From Promethearchaeota archaeon (GTDB lineage Archaea > Asgardarchaeota > Lokiarchaeia > Sigyniarchaeales > Promethearchaeaceae): a stretch of 5,193 nucleotides of DNA. The DNA lies in assembly GCA_014729055.1 (NCBI GenBank), contig WJKO01000616.1, positions 1 to 5,193 on the forward strand, written 5' to 3'. A model generated the notes under the pieces. The model was not told the DNA's origin and did not search any database. It saw only the letters and a program-made list of their open reading frames with translations. Positions 1-5,193 of this stretch are shown here, piece by piece. Position 1 is the stretch's first letter. Every line of letters starts with the position of its first letter. A program made the position numbers and the translations under genes.

Positions 1-77
1 CCTATTTTTATGTAAAATAAGAACATTAAGTTAATTTTCAATTATAATTCTAAACATTTATTTTTTTTTATTTTCAA

Positions 78-123
78 GATAAAATAAAATATTTAATAAG
101 CGTTGGTCTTTCGATTTTAGACC
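78..123 (-). terminator. possible terminator of the divergent repeat-protein gene
   Basis: Read on the - strand, GGTCT (119-123) pairs with AGACC (105-109) around a 9-base loop. The stem takes in the last codon and part of the stop codon of the gene at 117-797. A U-rich transcript stretch follows at about 78-98 (minus-strand TTTTATTTTATC). The stem is only 5 bp and the T-run is interrupted and lies several bases beyond it, so this is a weak candidate. Archaeal termination often needs only T-rich DNA. The opposite strand has a run of nine Ts at 61-69, which would suit the end of a + strand gene located before the window. Confidence 0.25.
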
Positions 124-797
124 TTTTCCTTTTCGAATTCAGATAATAATTCCATTATCTTTTCACTGACAAAATTATAGTCTTTTACCGATCCTACATT
201 CATGAGCTCAATATTCTCAATAATTTCTGTATCATTGTAAAAATCAAAGGTCGCCTTTATATGAGGAGAGGTAGTTTTCAATTGATCCACTATTCGCGCT
301 TGAATTATAGTTTTAAGTTCCTCTGAGCTTACTTGAACATTTAATTTATGTGCATTCATGAAAGATATGAGAATCCGATTAAAATCTAAAAAACTAATAA
401 TTGAGAGAAGTTTATTATCTTTTGAGTAAAATTTTCGTTCAATTTTAGAAGTAATGATTGTTCCTTTAATTTCATTAAGCAAATCTAACAACGCTTCGGT
501 GACTAAATTATAATCTTCTATAGAAGTAAGATTTTGAAGAGCAATAGATTCCAGAAAATTTGTTTTGTTATATAAGGAGTATGTAATCTCAAATTCTTTA
601 TTTTGTTTTTTAAGATAAAGAATTACACTTTCTAAAAAGATAGTTTTGAACGTGGCTAAATCCTTGGAAATTTCTACTAATTCTGGATTGGGAAATTCGA
701 TTAAGACTGTAGAAAAATCAACATAACTCAAGACACATAATAATTCATTATCTGTACTATAAAACTTTCTTTTTATTGTTGAACCAATAAAAATCAC
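117..797 (-). CDS. hypothetical protein with two tandem copies of an unrecognised ~103-residue domain
   Basis: I do not recognise this 226-residue protein. It consists of two copies of one domain, residues 8-110 and 119-221, which align without gaps at a fixed offset of 111 residues. By hand count about 39 of 103 positions are identical. Shared blocks include RKFYS, DN.LL, KTI and DYN, with a helical, acidic LL.E end in both copies. Each copy looks like beta strands at the start and an amphipathic helix at the end. There is no signal peptide, membrane segment, Cys cluster or catalytic signature, so a cytosolic binding or scaffold role is conceivable but unproven. The start is GTG at 795-797. 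An in-frame TGA lies three codons upstream and no in-frame ATG occurs near the N-terminus. The GTG is embedded in a Shine-Dalgarno-like AGAGGTGAT, so translation may be leaderless. The stop is TAA (117-119). It is transcribed away from the hdrA operon; no functional link is shown. Confidence 0.8.
   Translation of the reverse strand: MIFIGSTIKRKFYSTDNELLCVLSYVDFSTVLIEFPNPELVEISKDLATFKTIFLESVILYLKKQNKEFEITYSLYNKTNFLESIALQNLTSIEDYNLVTEALLDLLNEIKGTIITSKIERKFYSKDNKLLSIISFLDFNRILISFMNAHKLNVQVSSEELKTIIQARIVDQLKTTSPHIKATFDFYNDTEIIENIELMNVGSVKDYNFVSEKIMELLSEFEKEKV
135..443 (-). repeat. second copy of the internal domain duplication (residues 119-221)
   Basis: This is the C-terminal copy, offset by exactly 111 codons from the first. 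The best conserved positions are the starting RKFYS.DN.LL block, the DF.. .LI.F strand, and the S..DYN.V.E segment leading into the last helix. The linker between copies is only about eight residues, so the two domains probably pack against each other like a fused homodimer (inference). Confidence 0.8.
468..776 (-). repeat. first copy of the internal domain duplication (residues 8-110)
   Basis: This stretch encodes the N-terminal copy of the duplicated domain. It aligns end to end, without a gap, with the second copy at 135-443. The copies are diverged (about 38% identical residues by eye), so the duplication is old and not an assembly artefact. Confidence 0.8.
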
Positions 798-818
798 CTC
801 TTTTCATAATCTTTACTC

Positions 819-829
819 TTATAATAAAA
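819..829 (-). promoter_or_regulatory. candidate TATA box for a leaderless transcript of the repeat-protein gene
   Basis: The minus strand reads TTTTATTATAA here. Its centre is about 26-27 bases upstream of the GTG at 797, the usual archaeal distance from TATA box to transcription start, so a transcript could begin at or next to the start codon. The bases upstream are not a convincing BRE. It competes with the stronger-looking candidate at 898-914. Confidence 0.3.
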
Positions 830-897
830 TTGATATAGAGATAATAAGATAGTAATATAATTTATGATTTATGGTTTTCCCTTTTATTTAAATTCCT

Positions 898-914
898 TTT
901 ATATAAATCCTCTT
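898..914 (-). promoter_or_regulatory. candidate BRE/TATA promoter reading toward the repeat-protein gene
   Basis: TTTATATAAA (898-907) is a perfect 10-bp palindrome and close to the archaeal TATA consensus. The box is symmetric, so direction depends on the BRE. On the minus strand it is preceded by the purine-rich AAGAGGA (908-914), whereas the + strand side (AATTCCT) is not BRE-like. This favours transcription toward the gene at 117-797, starting near 875 with a leader of about 80 bases. Confidence 0.4.
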
Positions 915-930
915 GGTGTATCATGCCTTC

Positions 931-950
931 AAAAGAACGATATTTAATTT
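931..950 (+). promoter_or_regulatory. candidate BRE/TATA promoter of the hdrA-mvhD-frhB operon
   Basis: Purine-rich AAAAGAACGA (931-940) stands directly before TATTTAATTT (941-950), the order expected for an archaeal BRE followed by a TATA box. Transcription would start near 970, giving a leader of roughly 95 bases before the ATG at 1067. AT-rich DNA yields many TATA-like strings, so the adjoining BRE-like block is the main support. The roughly 16 bases between this BRE and that of the opposing promoter are the natural place for a shared regulator. Confidence 0.4.
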
Positions 951-1066
951 AATATAATTAAGTTAGAAATCAAAAATAATAGTATTATTTTTTTTCAATT
1001 CAACATTATTTTCATTACTAAGTTAGATTTTATGGCAGTATTGATTTTTTCGAAAAGTTGAGAGAT

Positions 1067-4000
1067 ATGACAGAATTAGAAAGTAGCGTTATAGTTATAG
1101 GTGGCGGAATCGCGGGAATTCAAACATCCTTAGATTTAACTGAATTAGGATTTAAAGTATATTTAGTGGAAAAAGCACCCACGATTGGGGGGACGATGGC
1201 TCAACTAGATAAAACCTTCCCCACATTGGATTGTTCTTTATGTATTTTAGCTCCTAAAATGGTTGAGGTCTATCGAAATCCTAATATCGACCTATTAACC
1301 TATTCATACGTACAAAAAATATCGGGAAAAGCTGGTAAGTATAAGATTAAAGTAATAAAAAAACCAAGATTTGTTGATGAGGAGGCATGTAAAGGATGCG
1401 GGGATTGTGCTTCTGTTTGCCCAGTAAAGGGAATACCCAGTGATTTTGATGCTCATTTAAGTACTCACGAAGCCTCACATATCCCATTTCCTTCCTCTGT
1501 ACCACCAGTTTATCTCATTGATGAAAATAAGTGCCTCTATCTCAATTACGGTATATGCCAATTGTGTGCCAATACTTGTGAGGCAAAAGCAATAGATTTT
1601 ACTCAAACACCTCAAGAATTAACTATTACCGTAGGTGCTATTGTAATCGCAACAGGATATGAACAAAAATATCCCGAATTCTATTCAAATTTAGCTGGTA
1701 CACACCCAAATGTGTTATCGAGCATGCAATTTGAGAGATTATTATCAGCAAATGGTCCTACAGGAGGCGAATTAATCAGATTAGATAATAAACACCATCC
1801 TCACAAAATTGCTTTCTTGCAGTGTGTGGGATCCCGAGATTATCATCATCCAGAATGTAAAAAGTATTGTTCTGCGATATGTTGTATGTCATCAGCCAAG
1901 CAAGCAATCGTAGCAAAGGAACATGCACCTGAGATGGAGTGTAGTATTTTCAATACAGAAATAAGAGCAAAAGGGAAAAACTTTTATGAATTTATCGTAA
2001 AAAGTGAAGAAGAATATGGTGTGAATTATATTAATGGGAAAGTAGGATTAGTAAAAGTAAATCCTAAAAATGGGAACTTAATTCTATATTATGAAGATAT
2101 TGATAAAAATATAGTCCAACATGAAGAATATGATTTAGTGGTTCTCGCAAGTGCGCTCTTTCCAAATAAATCGTATTATGAATTATTAAAGAATATTGAG
2201 GTTTCAATTGACGAATTTGGTTATATCGATGAGAAAGGGTTAATAAAAGCTGAGCAAAATAATATTTTTTTCACGGGTTATTCTCGAAAACCGAAAGACA
2301 TTCCAGTTGCGGTTGCAGAAGGCTCTGCTTGTGCTGCAAAAATCAGCGAACGGTTATATCCCGTTCGGTTTGAACAGATAGAAGAATTCACTTATCCTCC
2401 CGAAATTCCGGTTAGTCCGCATGATGAACCACGAGTTGGTATATTAATCTGTCAGTGCGGAATTAATATTGGAGGTGTAGTAGATACAACTAGCGTGGTA
2501 GACTATGTAGCTAAATTACCCTATGTTGTCCGTGCCGAAGAGAATATGTACTCGTGTAGCTCAGATTCTCAAGAGAGAATCAAAGAAATGATTAAAGAAT
2601 ATAATTTAAATCGCTTTATTGTTGCATCCTGTACGCCAAGAACCCATGAGCCATTGTTTAAAAACACGTTAAGAGAAGCGGGTTTAAACCCATTTTTATT
2701 TGAATTAGTTAATATTAGAGACCAAGATTCATGGGTACATCAAAAAGAACCCGAAGAAGCCACGAAAAAGGCTTGTGATCTAATTCGAATGTATTTGGCT
2801 AAGGTGGTTAACTTAGCACCGCAACAAAAAATTAAAGTACAAGTCGAAAAATCAACTCTTATTATTGGAGGGGGAATCACCGGTGTTATCGCAGCTCATA
2901 ACCTTGCTGATCAAGGATTCAAGGTATATTTAATTGAGAGGAAATCAAATTTAGGAGGAAATTCAATTGAATTTGTTGATTTATATGATCTGCCGCTCCA
3001 TAAAGAAGAAATATTAAAAATTATCAATGAATTAAAAACAAAAGAAAATGTATCAATCCTTACCAATACTAAAATAATAGAAATTAATGGTTATGTTGGA
3101 AATTATAAAATTCAAGTCCAACCGGTTGAAAATGGTGCCAAGAAAGAAGAATTCACGGTCGGTACTATTATTGTGAGTACGGGAACGAAACAATCTGATA
3201 CGGATAGATGGAGCGAGGTTATTAAGAAATATTCCAATAGAGTGTTTACTCAGCATGAACTTGAAAGAATAAAGAATACTGAAATGCCGGAATTTAACGA
3301 TGCAACCATTATTTTATGCGTGGACCAGCGAGAAAATTCTTTTAATAAGGGAGATAACGTAAAAACCTATTGTAGTAATATCTGCTGTAAGGTTGCCTTA
3401 AAAAATATTGAAAAATTGTTAGAGATTAATCCAAACGCACATATTCATGTTTTATATCGAGAGTTGCAATTTTCAGATTTAAATGCCGAAAAATTATGGC
3501 GAGAACTACGAAAAAAAGTATTATTCGAAAGATATCGCTCAATTGATGATATTATCATTACTGATAATAATTCCCATTTTCATATTAAATATAATAATAT
3601 TGGGGCTCAAACTGAGATTGAATATAATTCAGATCTCTTGATTCTGGCAACACCGGAAATCCCAAGTAAGGGAACTAGTGAATTAGCAAAGATGTTGAAA
3701 GTTCCCCTAACTAAAGATGGCTTCTTTTTGGAAGCTCATGTAAAATTGAGACCCTTAGATTTTGCTACTGATGGAATCTTTTTATGCGGAGGAGCCCATT
3801 GGCCAAAATGGATTGATGAATCTATTTCACAAGCATATGGAGCTGCAGGAAGAGCAGCAACCCTAATGGCAAAAGGAGAAACTGAAACGGAAGGGATTAC
3901 GTCCTATGTCAATAATGATAAATGCATTGGATGCGGTATTTGCGCCGAAGTTTGTCCATACAACGCTATTGAAATGATCCAAAACTCGAAAAAAGTAGGA

Positions 4001-4171
4001 TTATATACTGTTTCCGATAAAAAAGCTAACATAATCGCTGCTTTATGTAAAGGATGCGGAGCTTGTGTAGCAGAATGTCCGTTAGGAGCTATCAATCAAA
4101 AGCATTTTACAAAATATCAAATTAAAAAGCAAATTGAACTTCTTACAGGAATTGATATGGAATCTTCCTAA
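1067..4171 (+). CDS. hdrA: CoB-CoM heterodisulfide reductase-type subunit A, long form with two FAD modules
   Basis: This 1034-residue cytosolic iron-sulfur flavoprotein is the electron-bifurcating subunit of Hdr-type complexes. Canonical methanogen HdrA is only about 650 residues. Domains in order: FAD module 1 with GGGIAG (12-17), acidic E35 and the HdrA motif DCSLC (C56, C59); an inserted ferredoxin domain (C108/C111/C114/C118 and C156/C164/C167/C171); the rest of module 1 with C253 and YCSAICC (C268, C272, C273); an HdrA N-terminal-type Fe-S domain (about 456-585, C462, C464, C497, C522, with ASCTPRTHEPLF); FAD module 2 with GGGITG (601-606), E624, C751 and YCSNICC (C769, C773, C774) but no ferredoxin insert; and a C-terminal 2[4Fe-4S] domain (C953/C956/C959/C963 and C994/C997/C1000/C1004). 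The start is ATG at 1067; a TTG at 1058 would add three residues, and neither has a clear ribosome binding site. There is no in-frame TGA, so this is an all-cysteine form. It is first in an operon with mvhD and an frhB-like gene. The physiological electron acceptor is unknown because HdrB and HdrC are not here. Confidence 0.95.
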   Translation: MTELESSVIVIGGGIAGIQTSLDLTELGFKVYLVEKAPTIGGTMAQLDKTFPTLDCSLCILAPKMVEVYRNPNIDLLTYSYVQKISGKAGKYKIKVIKKPRFVDEEACKGCGDCASVCPVKGIPSDFDAHLSTHEASHIPFPSSVPPVYLIDENKCLYLNYGICQLCANTCEAKAIDFTQTPQELTITVGAIVIATGYEQKYPEFYSNLAGTHPNVLSSMQFERLLSANGPTGGELIRLDNKHHPHKIAFLQCVGSRDYHHPECKKYCSAICCMSSAKQAIVAKEHAPEMECSIFNTEIRAKGKNFYEFIVKSEEEYGVNYINGKVGLVKVNPKNGNLILYYEDIDKNIVQHEEYDLVVLASALFPNKSYYELLKNIEVSIDEFGYIDEKGLIKAEQNNIFFTGYSRKPKDIPVAVAEGSACAAKISERLYPVRFEQIEEFTYPPEIPVSPHDEPRVGILICQCGINIGGVVDTTSVVDYVAKLPYVVRAEENMYSCSSDSQERIKEMIKEYNLNRFIVASCTPRTHEPLFKNTLREAGLNPFLFELVNIRDQDSWVHQKEPEEATKKACDLIRMYLAKVVNLAPQQKIKVQVEKSTLIIGGGITGVIAAHNLADQGFKVYLIERKSNLGGNSIEFVDLYDLPLHKEEILKIINELKTKENVSILTNTKIIEINGYVGNYKIQVQPVENGAKKEEFTVGTIIVSTGTKQSDTDRWSEVIKKYSNRVFTQHELERIKNTEMPEFNDATIILCVDQRENSFNKGDNVKTYCSNICCKVALKNIEKLLEINPNAHIHVLYRELQFSDLNAEKLWRELRKKVLFERYRSIDDIIITDNNSHFHIKYNNIGAQTEIEYNSDLLILATPEIPSKGTSELAKMLKVPLTKDGFFLEAHVKLRPLDFATDGIFLCGGAHWPKWIDESISQAYGAAGRAATLMAKGETETEGITSYVNNDKCIGCGICAEVCPYNAIEMIQNSKKVGLYTVSDKKANIIAALCKGCGACVAECPLGAINQKHFTKYQIKKQIELLTGIDMESS
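2347..2367 (+). repeat. 7-bp GC-rich perfect inverted repeat inside hdrA
   Basis: CGAACGG (2347-2353) and CCGTTCG (2361-2367) are perfect reverse complements around a 7-base loop TTATATC. Five of the seven pairs are G-C, which stands out in this AT-rich gene. It lies at codons 427-434, just after FAD module 1 ends and before the HdrA N-terminal-type domain begins, so it marks the seam between the two halves of the protein. It may be coincidental. Confidence 0.6.
2680..2691. repeat. 12-bp perfect palindrome, copy 1 (in hdrA)
   Basis: GGGTTTAAACCC is its own reverse complement and occurs again at 4236-4247 in mvhD. Here it is read as part of the codons for Ala-Gly-Leu-Asn-Pro. Confidence 0.85.
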
Positions 4172-4179
4172 ACAAAGAA

Positions 4180-4185
4180 GGGGGT
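4180..4185 (+). promoter_or_regulatory. ribosome binding site of mvhD
   Basis: GGGGGT, preceded by AAGAA, ends eight A bases before the ATG at 4194. It is G-rich and placed at normal Shine-Dalgarno spacing, in contrast to hdrA, which has no clear site. It fixes the mvhD start within the 22-base gap after hdrA. Confidence 0.75.
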
Positions 4186-4193
4186 AAAAAAAA

Positions 4194-4670
4194 ATGAATA
4201 ATACTCAAATAGAGAAAAATAAAAACACCAAGGAGGGGTTTAAACCCGAGATTTTAGTCTTTTGCTGTAATTGGTGCTCATATGCGGGAGCTGATCTAGC
4301 TGGGGTCTCTCGATTTCAATATCCCCCTAATATTCGTATTGTCCGAGTTATGTGTTCCGGGAGGGTGGAACCCGTATTTATACTAGATGCATTTCAGAGA
4401 GGAATCGATGGTGTTTTGATAACCGGATGCCATATTGGAGATTGTCATTATATTTCAGGCAATGAGTATACGCGGGAGAGAATGAAACATATAAAACCGC
4501 TCTTAAAAAATTTAGGGATAGACGCGCGTCGATTTGATCTACATTGGATTTCTGCAAGCGAAGGAAAACAATTTGCTGAGTTAATAAGAAACTTCACCGA
4601 CAATATTCAGAAATTAGGGCCTTCAAATATACCAAAAAAATTAGGAAAAATTGAAATTATATGTGAATAA
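4194..4670 (+). CDS. mvhD: MvhD-type [2Fe-2S] electron-transfer adaptor subunit
   Basis: This 158-residue protein belongs to the MvhD/VhuD family, which carries electrons between a donor enzyme and the HdrA flavin in the cytosol. Family marks are the CCNWCSYAGAD block (C24, C25, C28), MCSGRVEP (C54) and GCHIGDCHY (C79, C84), which together supply the cysteines for the [2Fe-2S] cluster. There is one further cysteine at the penultimate position (C157). The first 17 or so residues are a charged Asn/Lys-rich extension; the conserved core starts near residue 18, and the total length is slightly above that usual for the family. Position 79 is a normal Cys codon, so this is not a selenocysteine form. 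It starts 22 bases after hdrA with a good ribosome binding site and ends 16 bases before the next gene, so co-transcription is very likely. In some archaea MvhD is fused to HdrA; here it is separate. The neighbouring frhB-like gene suggests F420 rather than a hydrogenase as its donor (inference). Confidence 0.95.
   Translation: MNNTQIEKNKNTKEGFKPEILVFCCNWCSYAGADLAGVSRFQYPPNIRIVRVMCSGRVEPVFILDAFQRGIDGVLITGCHIGDCHYISGNEYTRERMKHIKPLLKNLGIDARRFDLHWISASEGKQFAELIRNFTDNIQKLGPSNIPKKLGKIEIICE
4236..4247. repeat. 12-bp perfect palindrome, copy 2 (in mvhD)
   Basis: GGGTTTAAACCC is identical to the copy at 2680-2691, but here it falls in another reading frame (Gly-Phe-Lys-Pro). Shared protein sequence therefore does not explain the match. 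Confidence 0.85.
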
Positions 4671-4675
4671 AAAAC

Positions 4676-4679
4676 GAGG
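4676..4679 (+). promoter_or_regulatory. ribosome binding site of the frhB-like gene
   Basis: GAGG lies seven bases before the ATG at 4687, inside the 16-base gap after mvhD. It supports this ATG as the start and shows the gene is translated from its own site in a shared transcript. Confidence 0.65.
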
Positions 4680-4686
4680 CGAGAAG

Positions 4687-5193
4687 ATGACAGAATCATT
4701 ATTAAATAAAAATAAAGAGAATGTTAAAATTTTTGAAGATCTTAAGAAACACGTTATTGATGAAGATTTATGTTGCGCGTGCGGTGCCTGTGTTGCATAT
4801 TGTGAAAGTCAGAGTTTTGATGTAATTCAAATGGAAAATAACATCCCTTGTTTTAAATCAAAAGCTAATGAGGATAATTGCACTGAATGCGGAGTTTGCT
4901 ATTATATATGTCCTCAAACTAATACTCTTATTGATTTATTGAACCAGAAATATAATATTACAGATAAAGTGGGTCCGATCAAAAATATTCTTGCCGCAAA
5001 AACCTCGCAAGAAAAAATTGAAGAAAAAGGACAGGATGGAGGTGTAGTGTCTACCATTTTAATGTTTTTATTTGAAACCTATCAAATTGATGCGGCAATA
5101 GTCTCTGAATATGATAAACATTTACAGCCCAAACCAAATATTATTTTTAATCAAGAGGAGATTATAAATTCTGCGGGCACACGATATTCTATC
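4687..5193 (+). CDS. frhB: FrhB/FdhB/FpoF-family iron-sulfur flavoprotein, N-terminal part (runs off the window)
   Basis: The first 169 codons are present; the frame stays open to the last base and the 3' end is missing. The protein opens with a two-cluster ferredoxin domain: C29/C32/C35/C39 in LCCACGACVAYCE and C65/C68/C71/C75 in CTECGVCYYICP. It continues into the FrhB/FdhB N-terminal domain with GPIKNILAAKTSQEK (96-110), the typical glycine motif GQDGG (115-119) and AGTRYS (163-168). Family members use FAD and Fe-S clusters to move electrons to or from coenzyme F420. Two N-terminal clusters fused to the FrhB domain resemble FpoF/FqoF or FdhB more than plain hydrogenase FrhB. An extra Cys (C30) sits next to the first ligand, and Glu replaces the usual Pro after C39. 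Its place after hdrA and mvhD suggests it feeds or drains electrons through MvhD. F420 specificity cannot be shown from this fragment, since some homologues use other partners. Confidence 0.9.
   Translation, partial: MTESLLNKNKENVKIFEDLKKHVIDEDLCCACGACVAYCESQSFDVIQMENNIPCFKSKANEDNCTECGVCYYICPQTNTLIDLLNQKYNITDKVGPIKNILAAKTSQEKIEEKGQDGGVVSTILMFLFETYQIDAAIVSEYDKHLQPKPNIIFNQEEIINSAGTRYSI

Noticed and set aside
1..116. AT-rich end of the window, checked for an RNA gene or a second gene
   Set aside because: Only homopolymeric T/A runs and the weak hairpin near 105-123 are visible; no tRNA-like fold or coding frame.
959..1027. Direct repeat TAAGTTAGA at 959-967 and 1019-1027, exactly 60 bases apart
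   Set aside because: A 9-base match is expected about once in an AT-rich stretch of this length.
1032..1061. Nine-codon open frame (ATG to TGA) overlapping the hdrA start region, a possible leader peptide
   Set aside because: It has no ribosome binding site and no regulatory residue pattern, and frames this short are expected by chance.
3053..3256. 67-codon open frame on the - strand inside hdrA
   Set aside because: It lies wholly antisense to a strongly conserved gene and has no recognisable product.
3904..4095. 63-codon open frame on the - strand over the C-terminal ferredoxin domain of hdrA
   Set aside because: It is antisense to conserved Cys-rich coding sequence; its His/Pro-rich reading is a by-product of that coding.
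4230..4238. AAGGAGGGG within mvhD, resembling a strong ribosome binding site for an internal start
   Set aside because: No ATG, GTG or TTG in the mvhD frame follows at proper spacing, and the site at 4180-4185 already serves the conserved full-length protein.
4521..4530. 10-bp palindrome GACGCGCGTC in mvhD
   Set aside because: It is unusual in base composition but single-copy, inside coding sequence and without a loop, so nothing beyond chance is supported.

Overview
The window is AT-rich archaeal DNA carrying part of a redox operon on the + strand and one divergently oriented gene of unknown function on the - strand. Archaeal origin is inferred from three things: the HdrA/MvhD/FrhB gene set, promoter-like BRE/TATA elements instead of bacterial -35/-10 boxes, and short A/T-flanked GGGGGT or GAGG ribosome binding sites. 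The low G+C and the very long HdrA recall uncultivated anaerobic archaea such as Asgard lineages, but nothing here fixes the taxon.

Layout. Positions 1-116 are a non-coding, T/A-rich tail. Positions 117-797 (- strand) encode an unrecognised 226-residue protein made of two ungapped tandem copies of a domain of about 103 residues. Positions 798-1066 are a divergent intergenic region with two back-to-back BRE/TATA-like promoter candidates. Positions 1067-4171 encode a 1034-residue HdrA with two FAD modules, an HdrA-type N-terminal Fe-S domain lying between them, an inserted 2[4Fe-4S] domain in the first module and a C-terminal 2[4Fe-4S] domain. After 22 bases comes mvhD (4194-4670, [2Fe-2S] adaptor). 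After 16 more bases comes an FrhB/FdhB/FpoF-type flavoprotein that runs off the window (4687-5193+).

How they could work together (inference). The FrhB-like protein is the expected entry or exit point for F420 (or another soluble two-electron carrier). MvhD is the known electron bridge into HdrA. HdrA is the flavin-based electron bifurcating subunit that splits or merges electrons between ferredoxin and a second acceptor, classically HdrBC with a heterodisulfide. No hydrogenase subunit (MvhA/MvhG) and no HdrB or HdrC is present in this stretch, so the set looks like an F420-linked rather than H2-linked HdrA module. The partner on the acceptor side must be encoded elsewhere.

The most noteworthy points are the domain order of the duplicated HdrA, the repeat protein beside it, an identical 12-bp palindrome found in both hdrA and mvhD in different reading frames, and a GC-rich hairpin at the seam between the two halves of HdrA.
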